DNA from: Zancudomyces culisetae
Taxonomy: Eukaryota > Kickxellomycota > Harpellomycetes > Harpellales > Legeriomycetaceae
NCBI GenBank assembly: GCA_001969505.1
Contig: LSSK01001146.1
Span: 1-10,568 of the forward strand
Length of the DNA: 10,568 nt
Reading direction: 5' to 3'
In this document: in pieces, positions 9,099 to 10,568 of the stretch
How the letters are laid out: every line of letters begins with the position of its first letter
Numbering within the stretch: position 1 is the stretch's first letter
Made by a program: the position numbers and the translations under genes
Notes under the pieces: generated by a model
What the model saw: only the letters and a program-made list of their open reading frames with translations
Told to the model about the DNA's origin: nothing
Database searches by the model: none

Positions 9099-9542
9099 AT
9101 GTCTTCACAGAGCAATAACGATTCTGTCAAAAGCACCACAGTACCAGTGAACATCCCAGGCCCCAAGGCCAGGCGGCTTAGTGGCATGTTTTGGGGCGAA
9201 AAACCGCCATATTCACAGAGTTACTCGGAAAAAATACAAGACTCCAGCACAAATTCAATGAATCCGTCGGGGTACACTCCTATCTCCACTTCTCTGAAAA
9301 CCAACTCTTACTTTGGGTCTTTTAAGACTATGATCGGGGCTCCTTCGTCATACGAGTCGAAGGATATAAAGCTGGCAGAAAGCGCAGGTAAACCTGAGAA
9401 AGGTCCTATCATAAATAACATTGGAATCGAGTCGGACACTAAAGATGGCTTAAATACACATTTAACAGTTAACCATAACGGCCAAGATCGCCCGCAAACA
9501 CCCATGCAGAAAATGATCTTGGAAGGCTGGTTCCTTGATTAA
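9099..9542 (+). CDS. Small hypothetical protein, 147 residues, Ser/Asn-rich
   Basis: I do not recognise the family. The frame runs from an ATG in the context ACATATGTC to TAA without an intron, and is visibly less AT-rich than the DNA on either side, as expected of a coding region. The protein is polar and low in complexity: the N-terminal third is Ser/Thr/Asn-rich, residues 25-28 are RRLS (the pattern of a basophilic kinase site), followed by GMFWG. The middle has an SYFGSFKTMIGAPSS segment. The last 13 residues (PMQKMILEGWFLD) are the most helix-like and hydrophobic part, possibly a short conserved interaction motif. There is no signal peptide or membrane segment. It is probably intracellular and largely disordered; no function can be given. 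Confidence 0.7.
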   Translation: MSSQSNNDSVKSTTVPVNIPGPKARRLSGMFWGEKPPYSQSYSEKIQDSSTNSMNPSGYTPISTSLKTNSYFGSFKTMIGAPSSYESKDIKLAESAGKPEKGPIINNIGIESDTKDGLNTHLTVNHNGQDRPQTPMQKMILEGWFLD

Positions 9543-10030
9543 ATTTGTGTTCAATAGTGTGATAAAGTTTGACTCCCAAACCTTTCACGTCGAACGCTTG
9601 GACACAATTTTGGAAGGAGATGTACAACACTCCCTTGTAGGATTAGGCACGTTTTGTACTATTATCATATTTATTTTTTGGTAGGCCCATTTTTATTACT
9701 GTAATAGCAAATACAATTTCATTTAACAGAATTCTGGGTTTGTAAACTCATAGCAAAGATCGAAATATGATGTTTCATTATTCACTCCATCTCCCCTGTA
9801 ATTGTGGATATCTGAGTACAATTTAGATATTTAAATTTACTTGTATGTGGCTGGTTCTCTGCTTATTGATGTGGTACAAGAATGGTGTGGTTTTATTTTT
9901 AATAATTTTTTTACAAATATGATCTAACATGTGCTTTAAAGTGTACTATAGCTAAAAATAGATACACCTCCCCAAATAAATACTCTTGCTAGCCAAGGTG
10001 TTGTATTGTAACATGTTTAAAATCTCTAAA
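9543..10030. other. Non-coding 3' flank
   Basis: AT-rich sequence lies between the stop of the small gene and the retroelement relic. It has no open frame of note. A plus-strand AATAAA at 9975-9980 could serve as a poly(A) signal, but it is over 430 bases past the stop codon. Confidence 0.55.
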
Positions 10031-10033
10031 TGA

Positions 10034-10568
10034 TTAGCAGACAGGAATCTCGAGCGAATGAGTGATTGGAGTTACCTAAAACATATATATTCTGAGTGTA
10101 ATTTGAAACTTATGACAATAGGGAGAATAAGAGCAGGTAGGTTCTGGACAGCAGAGAGGCTGGCAAAACTGGGAATAATAGACGAAAAGTCCAAGACTAG
10201 GTGCCCATTTTGCAAAAAAAAAACAGCGCAGAAACCATTGAACATATGATACTGGACTGTAAATACTCGCTGGAGTTAGGTATAAAACTCTGGAACGTAT
10301 CCTAGATATGACAATTATAGAAAGTGAGGAGAGAGGTAGTAGTGAAGGATGGCGGAATTTTTTTGTAGGGCGACTCCTTGGAGGGGAGTCAAAAAGAATG
10401 GTTACTCTCTCCGTTAAGAAGAGAGAAACCGAAGCACCGTCTTTGGTTGAGCTGGTAACGGCACAATTTTTGGACGGAATATGTCGAACGAGGACGCAAA
10501 TCTTAGACCGACTTAAATCAGAAACAACCTCCTTGAACCAACGCCCGGTGGGTATGGAGTCCCTAGAG
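10034..10568 (+). pseudogene. Decayed C-terminal fragment of a non-LTR retrotransposon polyprotein
   Basis: Three overlapping frames together read like the end of a LINE-type reverse transcriptase polyprotein. Frame one is open from 10034 and includes MSDWSYLKHIYSECNLK, then GRIRAGRFWTAERL and CPFC (10202-10213). A 10-A tract (10214-10223) shifts the frame to one that continues NSAETIEHMILDCKYS. A second shift near 10265-10300 leads to a third frame, open from about 10290 to the window edge, with WRNFFVGRLLGG and VTAQFLDGICRTRTQIL. CPFC plus IEHMILDC gives a Cys-x2-Cys...His-x4-Cys motif of the zf-RVT type, typical downstream of reverse transcriptase domains. The reverse transcriptase itself is absent upstream, so the copy is 5'-truncated, as is usual for LINEs. 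The 3' end lies beyond the window. It is not functional as it stands. Confidence 0.8.

Noticed and set aside
8884-9150. Plus-strand open frame of 88 codons ending inside the small gene
   Set aside because: It begins with a TTG, is rich in Ile/Asn/Lys/Phe as expected of random AT-rich DNA, and overlaps the better-supported start at 9099 in a different frame.
1-10568. CRISPR arrays, operons, Shine-Dalgarno sites, bacterial insertion sequences
   Set aside because: None was seen, and the window is eukaryotic, so bacterial feature types do not apply.

Overview
The window looks like nuclear DNA of an early-diverging filamentous fungus. The evidence is AT-rich DNA, short spliceosomal introns with GTAAGT/GTATG-type donors, eukaryotic tRNAs (one with an intron), a non-LTR retrotransposon relic, and a large Ral GTPase-activating protein beta-subunit gene of a kind absent from yeasts. 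A Zoopagomycota/Harpellales-like source is my best guess. That is inference; nothing in the window names the organism.

Layout from left to right. 1-270 is AT-rich sequence without a gene. 271-427 holds tRNA-Gly(GCC) and tRNA-Trp(CCA, with an 8-nt intron). They lie head to tail with a 5-nt spacer, share one T-run terminator, and are probably transcribed as one dimeric precursor. 591-5760 (minus strand) is one five-exon gene for a 1559-residue protein, which I assign as RALGAPB. Its long open frames at 591-1184, 1357-3837 and 3872-5191 are single exons of this gene, and two further short 5' exons were found by hand. All four introns keep the reading frame. The blocks joined across them match the order and spacing of the animal protein, from the first residues to the C-terminus.

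5761-9098 is a 3.3-kb interval in which I can support no confident gene. It contains two G-quadruplex-type G-run clusters on opposite strands, a short tandem repeat, and one weak two-exon candidate on the minus strand. 9099-9542 (plus) is a small 147-residue gene of unknown function. 9543-10030 is non-coding. From about 10034 to the end of the window runs a decayed C-terminal piece of a non-LTR (LINE-type) retrotransposon polyprotein, with a CCHC-like zinc motif and at least two frameshifts.

The genes do not form a pathway or operon. The RALGAPB product is expected to pair with a catalytic RALGAPA-type subunit encoded elsewhere. I found no convincing evidence of a wholly new system. The most informative results are the full gene structure, the dimeric tRNA unit and the opposed G-run clusters.
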